From assembly GCA_009995225.1 (NCBI GenBank), contig JAACPW010000007.1, positions 100,239 to 164,238 on the forward strand: DNA of 64,000 nucleotides, in the 5' to 3' direction. Source of the stretch: Sphingomonadales bacterium. GTDB taxonomy: Bacteria > Pseudomonadota > Alphaproteobacteria > Sphingomonadales > Sphingomonadaceae. This document shows, one piece after another, positions 39,066 through 47,669 of this stretch. Within the stretch, counting starts at the first letter, position 1. Each line of letters begins with the position of its first letter. A program made the position numbers and the translations under genes. The notes below the pieces were generated by a model that was not told where the DNA came from, made no database searches, and saw nothing but the letters and a program-made list of their open reading frames with translations.

Positions 39066-40276
39066 CAGCTATCCAGCGTCAGCAAGGAGGGGCCGCTGGC
39101 GGCGACCTTGGCCTGCGCCTGGGCTTGCCCCTCGGCGCGGGCGATGTAGCCCTTGGACTTCTCGACCTCGGCAGACAGCGTGGTCACGGTCTGCTTCATC
39201 GAATCGAGCGCGCGAATCTTGAAGCTGTCGACCTCGTCCATCGTGTCATAGATGTTCTGGAAGGCGCGTTGCAGCGTTTCCAGCGGGATCGTGGCGGACG
39301 CCGCCTGTTCGTGGATCTGCGCGGTCTGTTCGCGCAGCAGCGTGCTGGTCGAATCGATGATGTCGCTGGTGGTCTTGTTAAGCGCCGTGATCTGGCCCAG
39401 CACAAGGCGCTGGTTGGTCATCGCCTGTGCCACGGTCACCGCCGTGCGCAGCGCGCCGACAGTGGTGGTGCTGGCGCGGTCGACACCTTTCACCAGTTCG
39501 ACGTTGTTCTTCTTGACCAGATCGAGCGCGAGATAACCCTGCACGCTGACCGCCATCTGCGTGAGCAGATCCTGCGTGCGCTGTCGGACATAAAACAGCG
39601 CCGATTCGCGCAGCGCTTTGGCCTTGGCCGGATCGGAGCTGTCGAGTTCCAGCGCCTTGGCCTCCAGCCGCGCATCCAGCGTCTTGGCGATGTGGATCAT
39701 CTGCTCCAGTTCACCCATCGCCGCCCACAGCTTCTGGCGCTCGGTATCGATTGCGGCGTTATCGAGGTGCAGTTCCTTCTTGCCGCTTTCCAGCCGCGTC
39801 AGGATCGACGCGATGTGCCCCTGCGCGCTGGTGTAGCTGTCGAAGTAGTTCTTGATCTTGTTGCCGAAGGGAATGATCCCGAGAATCTTGCGTGGGCCCG
39901 AAAGCTTGCCCTGACGGCCCGGATCGAGATCCTCGACCGTGCGGCGCAGTTCGGCCAGATCCTTGCCCACGCTGCCATCGCCGTCCATCGCGCGCACCGG
40001 GCGATCGAGAAAGCGGTTCGACATCGCGGCGGCGGAGCGCACCTGTTCCTGCCCCATCCGGGTGATCTGATCGACCTTTTCGCCGAACGCGGGCGAATTG
40101 GCGTCAATCGACACCAGATCGTTGACGAAGGCATCGACCTTGGTGTCGAGCTTCGACTTCTGTTCGGTGGTGACGGGCACCAGGCCTGCCGCCTGTTCGG
40201 GCATGACCTGCGGCACCGGATCGGGCGGTGTGAGCGAGAAGGGGGTTGCGGTCGCCGTTTGCGTTTCGGTGCTCAT
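39065..40276 (-). CDS. telA: TelA-family toxic-anion/envelope-stress resistance protein
   Basis: A 403-residue, largely helical protein of the TelA/KlaA family (TelA-like PF05816). Conserved blocks include GKLSGPRKILGIIPFGNK, QKLWAAMGELEQMIHIA and LLREQTAQIHEQAA. The family is linked to tellurite and envelope-active drug tolerance, with unknown mechanism. The start ATG at 40276 gives MSTETQTATATPF; a longer frame to 40318 enters the promoter-proximal leader. It is the first gene of telA-xpaC-PHA_gran. A promoter and operator lie at 40338-40371. Confidence 0.9.
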   Translation of the reverse strand: MSTETQTATATPFSLTPPDPVPQVMPEQAAGLVPVTTEQKSKLDTKVDAFVNDLVSIDANSPAFGEKVDQITRMGQEQVRSAAAMSNRFLDRPVRAMDGDGSVGKDLAELRRTVEDLDPGRQGKLSGPRKILGIIPFGNKIKNYFDSYTSAQGHIASILTRLESGKKELHLDNAAIDTERQKLWAAMGELEQMIHIAKTLDARLEAKALELDSSDPAKAKALRESALFYVRQRTQDLLTQMAVSVQGYLALDLVKKNNVELVKGVDRASTTTVGALRTAVTVAQAMTNQRLVLGQITALNKTTSDIIDSTSTLLREQTAQIHEQAASATIPLETLQRAFQNIYDTMDEVDSFKIRALDSMKQTVTTLSAEVEKSKGYIARAEGQAQAQAKVAASGPSLLTLDS

Positions 40277-40337
40277 GCCTTGTCTCGTGCTCCCTCGCGG
40301 CGCGCGCCCGGTGATCATCGACCGGGCGTGGCCATGT

Positions 40338-40371
40338 TCACTGTATTAGTGATCTAAAACACGCCTTTCAA
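40338..40371 (-). promoter_or_regulatory. telA promoter with inverted repeat on the -10 box
   Basis: Read on the minus strand, TTGAAA (40371-40366) and TAATAC (40348-40343) are spaced by exactly 17 bases, a near-consensus sigma-70 promoter 66 bases upstream of the telA ATG. The inverted repeat TCACT-GTATT-AGTGA (40338-40352) is centred on the -10 box, as expected for a repressor operator. The promoter assignment is by pattern only. The rest of the 247-bp divergent gap shows no other clear signal. Confidence 0.65.
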
Positions 40372-40523
40372 GCGCGTGCTTTGTAAACCCATATCGCATC
40401 GTAAGCCACCTTGGCCCATCGCGTCCATCACTCCCGACAGGGTCTGGCCTTGCGGGTTTGCTTGGCAATCGGCGTTGCTGCAGGCTATCGGGCAAGGCAG
40501 ACCACTTCGCCAAGGGCCTCTTA

Positions 40524-42131
40524 ATGAACGAAACGTCCGGACCGAGCGCATCGCCTGAAGCCGCCATCGCTGCGGAAGCCGGTATCGATCGTCCGTCTGC
40601 CGCAACGCCGGCGCCCAAGCCGTCGGCCCAGTCGGCGGCTGCCCCGGCCGCGGCGAACTTGCGCACTATAGTCGGCAATGTGCGCGAATGGTGGACGGTC
40701 CATGTCATCGGCCAGGTCGATCAGGCCGAAGTGATCGAACGCCGCCGGGAAGACGGCAAGCTGTCCGAACACTACCTGTTCATGACCGCGATGAGCGGCG
40801 GGATTGCGATCCTCGGCCTGCTGCTGTCATCGCCGGCGGTCGTCATCGGGGCGATGTTGCTGTCGCCGCTGATGGGCCCGATCATGGGGCTGGGCTTTGC
40901 GCTCGCCATCGGGGACTGGGAATGGCTCAAGCAATCGGTCGTGACCCTGGTGCTGGGCAGCGTCATGGCGGTGCTGTTGTGCGCCTTGCTGGTGTTCATT
41001 TCCCCGATCCAGACGATCACGTCGGAAATCGCGGCGCGCACCCGGCCGAACCTGTTCGATCTGTTCGTGGCGCTGTTTTCGGCCCTTGCGGGCGCCTATG
41101 CGATGATCCGCGGGCGCGAAGGCGCGATCGTCGGCGTGGCGATTGCGACCGCATTGATGCCGCCGATCGCGGTGGTAGGCTTTGGCTTGGCAACCTGGAA
41201 CTGGACGGTGTTTTCGGGCGCGCTCCTGCTGTTCGTCACCAACTTTATCACCATCGCGCTGACCGCGTTCGGCATGGCCAAGCTGTATGGCTTCCGCAAT
41301 TCGCTGAGCAAGCGCAACACCATGTTCCAGAACATCGCCTTGCTGGTGGTGTTCTTTGCGCTGGCGGTGCCGCTCGCCTTTTCGCTCAACCGGATTGCCT
41401 GGGAAACCAACGCCCAGCGCATCGTGCGCAACGAAATCCGCGAACAGTTCGACGGGCGCACGCAGCTTGATGCGTTGGAGCTTGAATTCACCGCCTCCCC
41501 GGTCGTGGTTCATGCGGTGGTCTTCACCCCCCGGCTGCAACCCGGCATAGAAAGCGCGATCGAGCGTGGCCTGACCGAACGGCTGGGCGAGCCGATCAAG
41601 CTGGATCTGGTGCAATACGAGGTGGGCACCAATGATTCGGCAGCGGAACGCGCACAGCTTTCTTCGGCGCGAGCCAGCGAGGAGCGGGAGGCGACGGCTC
41701 GGGCCGAGGCGCTTGCCGTGCGGCTGGCGCTTGCGGCCGGTGTTTCGACCAGTGAAGTGTTACTCGACACCAGTGGCCGGCGGGCGCTGGTCCGGGCCAA
41801 GCGGCTCGACGGGGCGACCCTGGCGACCTACCGCGCGTTGGAAGACCGGATTGCGGTGGGCGAGCCGGAATGGACGATCCAGCTGATCCCGCCGTCCGCT
41901 GCGCTGCCCTCAGCCATTCCCTTCAGTGAGGGAGAGCCCACAGCTACAGGCGAAGAGGCGCTCAGCGTGATCGAATGGGCCGCGCTGCGGCTTGACCGGA
42001 GCGTGGTGCTGGTAGGCCCGACGGCGCAGGCCGAGCCCGCAGCCGAGGCCCTGCGCGGTCAGGGTGTCCCGGTCAGTATTCGCAGCGCGCCCGCGCCGCT
42101 ACGTGCGGTGTGGGCTGCGGAGCAACCGTAA
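40524..42131 (+). CDS. DUF389-family membrane protein (TIGR00341-like)
   Basis: A 535-residue protein. The DUF389 core holds about five to six hydrophobic helices with GLLLSSPAVVIGAMLLSPLM and ALMPPIAVVGFGLATWNW, the two family landmarks. A hydrophilic C-terminal half (about 310-535) contains the duplicated OmpA/BON-like segments. The family has no proven role. It is divergent from telA and convergent with the acyl-AMP ligase, whose stop lies one base away. ATG at 40524 is used; the in-frame ATG at 40458 lacks support. Confidence 0.85.
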   Translation: MNETSGPSASPEAAIAAEAGIDRPSAATPAPKPSAQSAAAPAAANLRTIVGNVREWWTVHVIGQVDQAEVIERRREDGKLSEHYLFMTAMSGGIAILGLLLSSPAVVIGAMLLSPLMGPIMGLGFALAIGDWEWLKQSVVTLVLGSVMAVLLCALLVFISPIQTITSEIAARTRPNLFDLFVALFSALAGAYAMIRGREGAIVGVAIATALMPPIAVVGFGLATWNWTVFSGALLLFVTNFITIALTAFGMAKLYGFRNSLSKRNTMFQNIALLVVFFALAVPLAFSLNRIAWETNAQRIVRNEIREQFDGRTQLDALELEFTASPVVVHAVVFTPRLQPGIESAIERGLTERLGEPIKLDLVQYEVGTNDSAAERAQLSSARASEEREATARAEALAVRLALAAGVSTSEVLLDTSGRRALVRAKRLDGATLATYRALEDRIAVGEPEWTIQLIPPSAALPSAIPFSEGEPTATGEEALSVIEWAALRLDRSVVLVGPTAQAEPAAEALRGQGVPVSIRSAPAPLRAVWAAEQP

Positions 42132-42132
42132 T

Positions 42133-43884
42133 TCAGGCGGCGAGGTCGATCGGCACGATCTCGCCCGCCAGATACAGCTTCTTGGCCTTGGCGCGGCTGA
42201 GCTTGCCCGACGACGTGCGCGGCAGGGTGCGCGGTGGCACCAGTTCAACGATGCAGCTCATTCCGGTGACCGAACGCACCTTGTCGGCGATTTGATCGCG
42301 CAGGCGCACGCGTTCCTCGGGATCGCTGACCTTGCAATGCACCAGCACGGCGGGCGCTTCCTCGCCATTTTCCATCTCGATCGCGAAGGCGGCAATATCG
42401 CCGTGGTTGAAGCCGGGCAGCTGTTCCACCGCCCATTCGATATCCTGCGGCCAGTGGTTCTTGCCATTGATGATGATCATGTCCTTCGCCCGGCCGACGA
42501 TGAACAGATAACCCTTGGCGGTGTAACCCATGTCCCCGGTGTCGAGCCACGGGCCCTTGCCGTCGTCGCCCGGCACGAGGCAGTCGGCGGTGGCTTCGGG
42601 ATTGCGGAAATAGGAGTGCATCACGCTGGGGCCCCGGCACCAGACCTTGCCGATCTGGTGATCGGCGCGCTCCGCCCCGTCTTCGCCGAGGATCGCAACT
42701 TCCATATCGGGCAGCGGCTTGCCGCAATTGACGATGGCGCGGTAACGCGCCGGACGCGACAGATCGCGCGGCGCGCCCGACAGGCGCTCCTCCTCGACCA
42801 GTTCCACCCGGATGCCTTCGCCCGGCGGCATCACCGTCACCGCCAGCACCGCTTCGGCAAGGCCATAGGAGGGGGTGAAGGACGAAGCCCTAAATCCCGC
42901 ACCGGCAAAGGCGTTGACGAAGTTCTGCATCACGTCGGGGCGGATCATGTCCGCGCCATTGCCTGCAATCCGCCAGCGCGACAGGTCGAACCGGTCCGCA
43001 ACATTGCTCTGGCTGGAAATCCGGCGCGCGCAAATGTCGTAGCCGAAGGTCGGCGAATAGGAGAGCGTGTTGCCCGGATTGCGGCTGATCATGTCGAGCC
43101 ATGCCAGCGGGCGGCGCGCGAAAGCGTCGGGCTTCAGGTAATCGCCCGACACCTGATTGGCGATCAGCGACAGCAGGCAGCCCACCAGCCCCATGTCGTG
43201 ATACCACGGTAGCCAGCTCACGCAGCGGTCGTTTTCGCCCAGTTCCATCGTGGTCGAATGGCCGTAAAGATTGTGCAGCAGCGCCTTGTGCGTGACCGCG
43301 ACGCCGGTGGGAAAGCGCGTCGATCCGGAAGAATATTGCAGGTAGCAGATATCGTCCGGGCTGGCCTGCGGCAGGTCGCACGCGGGCGCGGGCCGCTGGG
43401 CGAAATCCTGCCAGCTTTCCGAAGCACACCCCTGCCGCCCTGCGGCAGCGCCGGCCATTTCCGCGATCTCTTCGGGATAGAGCAGCAGCTTGGGGTCCGC
43501 GCTTTGCAACTGCACCGTCAACTGGTCGATGAAGCTTTCCTTGCCGCCGAAGGTGGTCGGCAGCGGCAGCGGCACCGGCCATGCCCCGGCATAGACGCAG
43601 GCGCCGAACAGCGCCGCGAAATCCGCACCCGTCTCTGCGATCAGGGCAACGCGATCTTCCTTGCCGATACCCGCCGCAATCAGGCGCTGCGCCATCACCA
43701 GCGCATCCTCGCGCATTTCGGAATAGGGATAGACCCGCGCAAGTTCTCCACGCATATCGTGAAAATTAAGCCCCTTCAGGCTCTGCGCGGCATAGTCGAT
43801 AGCGTCGTTGAAGGTTGCAAATTGCGCACGGATTCGTGGCAGGTCACAATCATTCGGCGTCGGCTTCATGGCGGCGTCGGTCAT
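42133..43884 (-). CDS. Fatty acyl-AMP ligase (FadD32/FAAL type)
   Basis: An adenylate-forming enzyme of 583 residues. The ATP P-loop is YLQYSSGSTRFPTGVAVTH, followed by SWLPWYHDMGLVGCLL, FAAL-typical, and the adenylate contacts DTGDMGYTAKGYLFIVGR and KDMIIINGKNHWPQDIE. The C-terminal segment ends with LSRAKAKKLYLAGE. FAALs activate fatty acids as acyl-AMP and transfer them to acyl carrier proteins for lipid or polyketide synthesis. No ACP, PKS or NRPS gene is adjacent, so the acceptor is unknown. The start is one of two close ATGs (43884 or 43869). Confidence 0.9.
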   Translation of the reverse strand: MTDAAMKPTPNDCDLPRIRAQFATFNDAIDYAAQSLKGLNFHDMRGELARVYPYSEMREDALVMAQRLIAAGIGKEDRVALIAETGADFAALFGACVYAGAWPVPLPLPTTFGGKESFIDQLTVQLQSADPKLLLYPEEIAEMAGAAAGRQGCASESWQDFAQRPAPACDLPQASPDDICYLQYSSGSTRFPTGVAVTHKALLHNLYGHSTTMELGENDRCVSWLPWYHDMGLVGCLLSLIANQVSGDYLKPDAFARRPLAWLDMISRNPGNTLSYSPTFGYDICARRISSQSNVADRFDLSRWRIAGNGADMIRPDVMQNFVNAFAGAGFRASSFTPSYGLAEAVLAVTVMPPGEGIRVELVEEERLSGAPRDLSRPARYRAIVNCGKPLPDMEVAILGEDGAERADHQIGKVWCRGPSVMHSYFRNPEATADCLVPGDDGKGPWLDTGDMGYTAKGYLFIVGRAKDMIIINGKNHWPQDIEWAVEQLPGFNHGDIAAFAIEMENGEEAPAVLVHCKVSDPEERVRLRDQIADKVRSVTGMSCIVELVPPRTLPRTSSGKLSRAKAKKLYLAGEIVPIDLAA

Positions 43885-44027
43885 ATTTTTCAGCGATACC
43901 CGTAAGTTGCGGCGCGTTCCATGGTATTGTCCCGTTCGCGCTCTGGCATAACCCCGTGTCGCCGGGCATAGCCCGGCAGCGTCCAATGTTCCGCATTTGA
44001 TAAGGAAAGTGGCACGAATAAGGCGAA

Positions 44028-44705
44028 ATGGTTTCACGTAAAGCGAATTCGTCATCGTCCGGTCGTGATGCCGGGGGGGATTCCGGCCGCAAACGCCGGA
44101 GCGAAAAGCGGGTGAAACCCCCGCTCGGCGAAGCGAACCTGCGCGATTTGGCGCTGCATTACGCGGCCCGCTTTGCCACCACAGGGGCACGGCTCGAAGC
44201 CTATCTCGTGCGCAAGATCCGTGAACGCGGGCTGGCGCAAGACGACGATGGGCGCACCATTGACCCTGATATTCGTGCCCTCGTCGCCCGGCTTGTGGAA
44301 TTGGGCTATGTCGATGATGACGCCTATGCCCGGTCGCGGGCGCGGGATCTGGGCGCGCGCGGCTATGGCGCGCGCCGGGTCGAGGAGACCTTGCGCCATG
44401 CGGGCGTGGCTGAACCTCTGCGCCAGGCCCATGCGCCGGGCGAAGCGGCGAGTCGGCAAGCCGCGGCGCTGATGGCGCGCAAACGCCGGCTTGGCCCCTA
44501 TGGCGTGTCAGGTTTGGGGAAGGGTGATCCGCTGGCGATCCGCAAGGCCCGCGAAAAAGCCGTTGCAGCAATGCTGCGCGCAGGCCACCAGTACGAACAC
44601 GCACGCTATATCCTCGCCGCTCAACGGCCGGAGGATGTGGAGCAATGGGTCGGCGAGGCTTTTGAAGACTCCGGCGACGAGGAAGGGATCAAGGATCAAT
44701 GGTAA
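44028..44705 (+). CDS. recX: RecX family regulator
   Basis: A 225-residue protein with a disordered, serine/lysine-rich N-terminus and three-helix RecX repeats. Landmarks are ALHYAARFATTGARLEAYL, LVELGYVDDDAYARSRARDL and GYGARRVEETLRHAGV. RecX binds RecA filaments and limits strand exchange. recA is not nearby. The gene is divergent from the acyl-AMP ligase and overlaps the DUF192 gene by seven bases. The length is above the usual about 150-200 because of the tail and an acidic C-terminus. Confidence 0.9.
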   Translation: MVSRKANSSSSGRDAGGDSGRKRRSEKRVKPPLGEANLRDLALHYAARFATTGARLEAYLVRKIRERGLAQDDDGRTIDPDIRALVARLVELGYVDDDAYARSRARDLGARGYGARRVEETLRHAGVAEPLRQAHAPGEAASRQAAALMARKRRLGPYGVSGLGKGDPLAIRKAREKAVAAMLRAGHQYEHARYILAAQRPEDVEQWVGEAFEDSGDEEGIKDQW

Positions 44706-45205
44706 GGCATATGCTGGCAAGCGCGGCGCTGATGCTGGGGGCTTTGGCCGCCTGTACGCCGGGCGACGGCACAACCGCACGGGCGCAGGTGCCCGCCGTC
44801 GCCGAATCAAGCACCCCAGCGCGCCATCCGGTCTCGGGCCTTGAAGTCATCGATCTGGTGGTCGAAAGCGGCGACAGGCGCATCGCGTTCAAGGTCGAAC
44901 TCGCCGCCAGCCCCGAAGCGCAGGCCAAGGGTCTGATGTTCCGCACCGAACTGGGCGATAACGAAGGCATGATTTTCCCCTCGCCCGCGCCAGAGGTGCG
45001 CAGCTTCTGGATGAAGAACACGCCGCTGTCGCTCGATATCATTTTTATCGGTCCGGACGGGCGGATTGCCAATGTGGCCGCGAACACCGTGCCCTATTCC
45101 CTCGATTCGGTGCGATCGAGCGGGCTGGCGAGCGCAGTGCTGGAATTGCGCGCTGGCCGTGCAGCGGAACTGGGGATTGGTCCGGGCGACAAGGTCAGCT
45201 GGTAG
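44699..45205 (+). CDS. DUF192 lipoprotein
   Basis: A 168-residue protein. The N-terminal MLASAALMLGALAAC ends with a lipobox-like LAAC, so an exported lipoprotein is likely. The DUF192 domain (about 50-165) shows ASPEAQAKGLMFRTEL, GMIFPSPAPEVRSFWMKNTP and LDIIFIGPDGRIANVA. DUF192 proteins are small beta-barrel-like folds of unknown function. The start at 44699 is inside recX, giving an overlap that implies co-translation. Confidence 0.88.
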   Translation: MVRHMLASAALMLGALAACTPGDGTTARAQVPAVAESSTPARHPVSGLEVIDLVVESGDRRIAFKVELAASPEAQAKGLMFRTELGDNEGMIFPSPAPEVRSFWMKNTPLSLDIIFIGPDGRIANVAANTVPYSLDSVRSSGLASAVLELRAGRAAELGIGPGDKVSW

Positions 45206-45288
45206 TTGGCGGGTCCGCTAAGACAGAAACGCGAACGCCGTTTCTGCCCCCTTGGCGCTCCCCGCCAATTCCGCTAGGCGCGCTGTCC

Positions 45289-45720
45289 ATGGGCATCCTC
45301 GCAAAAATATTCACCTGGTGGGACGGCGCCACGCTCGGCACGCAGCTTTGGGCGCGCCGTGCGGGGGGCGAACATGTCGGCACCGACGGCGCCGGCAACA
45401 CCTATTACCGGGCCAAGCCAAACGCGGCCGCGCCGAACACCGGTTCGTACACCAGCCGCGAAAAGCGCTGGGTCATGTATAACGGCGCCAATGACGCGAG
45501 CCGCGTGCCCAGCGAATGGCACGGCTGGCTCCATGGCACCTATGACGAGGTGCCTGAAAGCCACCTGCCGCTCCCGCGCATCTGGGAAACCGATTACGTG
45601 CCCAATGCCACGGGCACGGTGCAGGCCTATCGTCCGCAGGGCGCCCTGGAGCGCGGTGGCCAGCGCGCCCGCGCCGTGGGCGATTATGAAGCCTGGACGC
45701 CCGGCAGCGCGGACAGCTGA
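45289..45720 (+). CDS. Complex I accessory subunit of the NDUFA12/B17.2 family
   Basis: A 143-residue protein with the family features WWDGATLGTQLWARR near the start, the YTSREKRWVMYNGANDAS stretch, VPSEWHGWLHGTYDEVP and YDYEAW-like C-terminal residues (GDYEAWTPG). In mitochondria and alphaproteobacteria the subunit stabilises NADH:ubiquinone oxidoreductase. The nuo operon is elsewhere. It precedes the DUF2155 gene by eight bases, the arrangement often found next to aat in alphaproteobacteria. Confidence 0.94.
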   Translation: MGILAKIFTWWDGATLGTQLWARRAGGEHVGTDGAGNTYYRAKPNAAAPNTGSYTSREKRWVMYNGANDASRVPSEWHGWLHGTYDEVPESHLPLPRIWETDYVPNATGTVQAYRPQGALERGGQRARAVGDYEAWTPGSADS

Positions 45721-45728
45721 GGCGCGCG

Positions 45729-46328
45729 GTGCGGACGTTGGTCCTGACCTTCTCGATGGGCAGCGCCCTGTTGCTCGCGGCGTGCGATCAGCCTGCGACT
45801 GACGGCGAAGTGGTCGAAGTGCCGATTACGCAAGCGGACCCCGTGGCCACAGCCACCACCGCTGCACCGGCCGATGATTACGGCGCAACGCCGATGGACG
45901 AACGCGTGGCGGTGCTCGGCCTGCTCAACAAGCGCAACAATGTCGCCGAAGAGATCGAATTGAAGCCGGGCGAAAGCCGCGAAGTTGGCCCTGTCATCGT
46001 TCGCGTCTCCGCTTGCGAGCGCACGGCGCCGTGGGAAATGCCGCAGCAGACCGGCGCCTTCGTGCAGGTCGACATCCGGGGCCGGGGCGAAGCGCAGCAC
46101 AGGCGCGTGTTTTCAGGCTGGATGTTCGTCGAATCGCCCAGCCTCAACGTCGTCGAACATCCGATCTACGATGTCTGGGTCAAGGACTGCACGATGCGCT
46201 TTCCGGGGGAAGAAGGCTCGGCAGCGGCTGCGCCTACGCCCTCGGGCACTCCGGCAGCGCGACCCTCGGCAGCGCCGACAGCGGCGCCCGAAGCGGTAGC
46301 CGCGGCCGATCCCGCGCCGGACGCATGA
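45729..46328 (+). CDS. DUF2155 lipoprotein-like protein
   Basis: A 199-residue protein from a GTG start. The N-terminal MGSALLLAACDQPATDG shows a lipobox LAAC. The DUF2155 domain has LNKRNNVAEEIELKPGE, RVSACERTAPWEMPQQTGAF and SGWMFVESPSLNVVEHPIYD, ending with DVWVKDC. Two conserved cysteines probably form a disulfide. The last about 35 residues (SAAAAPTPSGTPAARP and on) are low-complexity and antisense to the aat gene. Function is unknown. Confidence 0.87.
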   Translation: MRTLVLTFSMGSALLLAACDQPATDGEVVEVPITQADPVATATTAAPADDYGATPMDERVAVLGLLNKRNNVAEEIELKPGESREVGPVIVRVSACERTAPWEMPQQTGAFVQVDIRGRGEAQHRRVFSGWMFVESPSLNVVEHPIYDVWVKDCTMRFPGEEGSAAAAPTPSGTPAARPSAAPTAAPEAVAAADPAPDA

Positions 46329-46981
46329 TTGCCTGACACAAACTGGCGCCATGCCGTGCCAAGGCTGTCACGCGGCAGACCTTTTGCGCGTTCCACCAAT
46401 CGCCGGTAATCGGCCTGCGCCAATTCCGTTGCCCCCATGCTGCGCAGATGTTCGGTCATGAACTGGCAGTCGAGCAGCGTAAAACCTGCGCGCCGCATCA
46501 ACGCCACCAGCCATGTCAGCGCGACCTTGCTGGCATCGGTCTGTCGGCTGAACATGCTTTCCCCGCAGAACACCCGGTCGAACGACACCCCGTAAAGCCC
46601 CCCCACCAGCCGGGGCGCGCCGTCCTCTCCCGGCAACCAGCATTCGACCGAGTGGGCGTGGCCCGCGCGGTGGAGGCCGACATAGGATTGCACGATGCGA
46701 TCGCTGATCCAGGTTTCGGGATGATCGGCACGCGGCTGTGCGCAGGCCCGAATCACCTGTTCAAAGGCGCGATCGACGGTCACGGCGAAGCGGTCGGCAC
46801 GCAAGGTCTTACGCAAGCTCTTGGAGATGCGCAGGCCATCCAGCGGGATGATCGCACGATCGCGCGGCTCGACCCAGAACACCTCGGTATCCTCGCGCGT
46901 GTCCGCCATCGGAAAGATCCCGCTGCGATAGGCCAGCAGCAGGGTTTCAACCGGGATGGGAGGGCGTTGTGGCGCGTGCAT
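46166..46981 (-). CDS. aat: Leucyl/phenylalanyl-tRNA-protein transferase
   Basis: A 271-residue N-degron enzyme that adds Leu or Phe to proteins with N-terminal Arg or Lys, marking them for ClpAP. The family features are LLLAYRSGIFPMADTREDTE, FWVEPRDRAIIPLDGL, GGLYGVSFDRVFCGESMFSR and LLDCQFMTEHLRSMGA. The start ATG at 46981 begins MHAPQRPPIP. The C-terminal about 55 residues beyond WRQFVSGNH are alanine/glycine-rich and overlap the DUF2155 gene by 163 bases on the other strand. The normal stop position has apparently been lost. Confidence 0.92.
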   Translation of the reverse strand: MHAPQRPPIPVETLLLAYRSGIFPMADTREDTEVFWVEPRDRAIIPLDGLRISKSLRKTLRADRFAVTVDRAFEQVIRACAQPRADHPETWISDRIVQSYVGLHRAGHAHSVECWLPGEDGAPRLVGGLYGVSFDRVFCGESMFSRQTDASKVALTWLVALMRRAGFTLLDCQFMTEHLRSMGATELAQADYRRLVERAKGLPRDSLGTAWRQFVSGNHASGAGSAAATASGAAVGAAEGRAAGVPEGVGAAAAEPSSPGKRIVQSLTQTS

Positions 46982-47062
46982 GATTGCGCTGCACAATACA
47001 GACCGCAAAGAGGATTGCCTATCCCCCCCGCCTTCGATAAAGGCACGCCTCCGACGCGCTGC

Positions 47063-47138
47063 AGGGGTGTAGCTCAGTTGGTAGAGCATCGGTCTCCAAA
47101 ACCGAGGGCCTGCGGTTCGAGTCCGCACACCCCTGCCA
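47063..47138 (+). tRNA. tRNA-Trp (CCA anticodon)
   Basis: A 76-nt tRNA including an encoded CCA end. The acceptor AGGGGTG pairs with CACCCCT, the D-arm is GCTCAGTTGGTAGAGC, the anticodon loop is CTCCAAA with anticodon CCA, and the T-arm is TGCGG-TTCGAGT-CCGCA. It lies upstream of secE, as in most proteobacteria. The 228-bp gap before secE shows no other gene. Confidence 0.97.
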
Positions 47139-47366
47139 TTTCCGCCAGAGCGATCGCCACCGGGACGCGCTGTCCTTTGCACCGGACATCTTTGCCCCAT
47201 GCATTGTTGCAATTGCGACAGGCCGGGCGTAAGAGCTTTGGCGTCTTATCCGACATCGGTGGATCATACAGCCCCTCCGGCGACCTTGTCCCGGACGGCG
47301 CGGCCCCCTACCTGACAGCCGCCCCGGACAAGACGTGCAGGCATTACGCGAAGGAACGCAGCTATC

Positions 47367-47609
47367 ATGGCTGATCAGAAGAACGCCGAACTCGGCAAGG
47401 TTGAAGAAAAGAAGCGCAAGACCTCGCCCGCCGAGTTCTTCAGTCAGGTGAAGGCCGAGACGAACAAGATCGTCTGGCCGACGCGTGAGGAAACCGTGCG
47501 CACGGCGATCTTCGTGTTCATCTTCATGATCATTCTCTCGTTGTTCTTCCTTGCCATCGACAGCGCCTTTGGCGCGGTGGTGCGCGGGCTGATCGGCCTG
47601 CTGCAATAA
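47367..47609 (+). CDS. secE: Preprotein translocase subunit SecE
   Basis: An 80-residue inner-membrane protein with one transmembrane helix (about 48-72: TAIFVFIFMIILSLFFLAI) and the conserved amphipathic region PAEFFSQVKAETNKIVWPTREE. SecE holds the SecY channel together. A lysine-rich N-terminus (VEEKKRKT) precedes it. It starts the secE-nusG unit behind tRNA-Trp. Confidence 0.96.
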   Translation: MADQKNAELGKVEEKKRKTSPAEFFSQVKAETNKIVWPTREETVRTAIFVFIFMIILSLFFLAIDSAFGAVVRGLIGLLQ

Positions 47610-47669
47610 GGCGCCCGGCGCTTCTTCGTTTTTCTGCCCGTCAGATCATCCATTTTCCAAGGACTCTTC

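Noticed and set aside
43885..44604. A long N-terminal extension of the acyl-AMP ligase frame
   Set aside because: It is antisense to recX and lacks family similarity; the adenylation domain starts at the chosen ATG.
46982..47212. An N-terminal extension of aat through tRNA-Trp
   Set aside because: It crosses the tRNA gene; the family N-terminus is at 46981.
47019..47606. A minus-strand frame across tRNA-Trp and the secE leader (containing GLEPQALGFGD)
   Set aside because: This peptide is the well-known antisense translation of tRNA-Trp, and the frame also runs antisense to secE.
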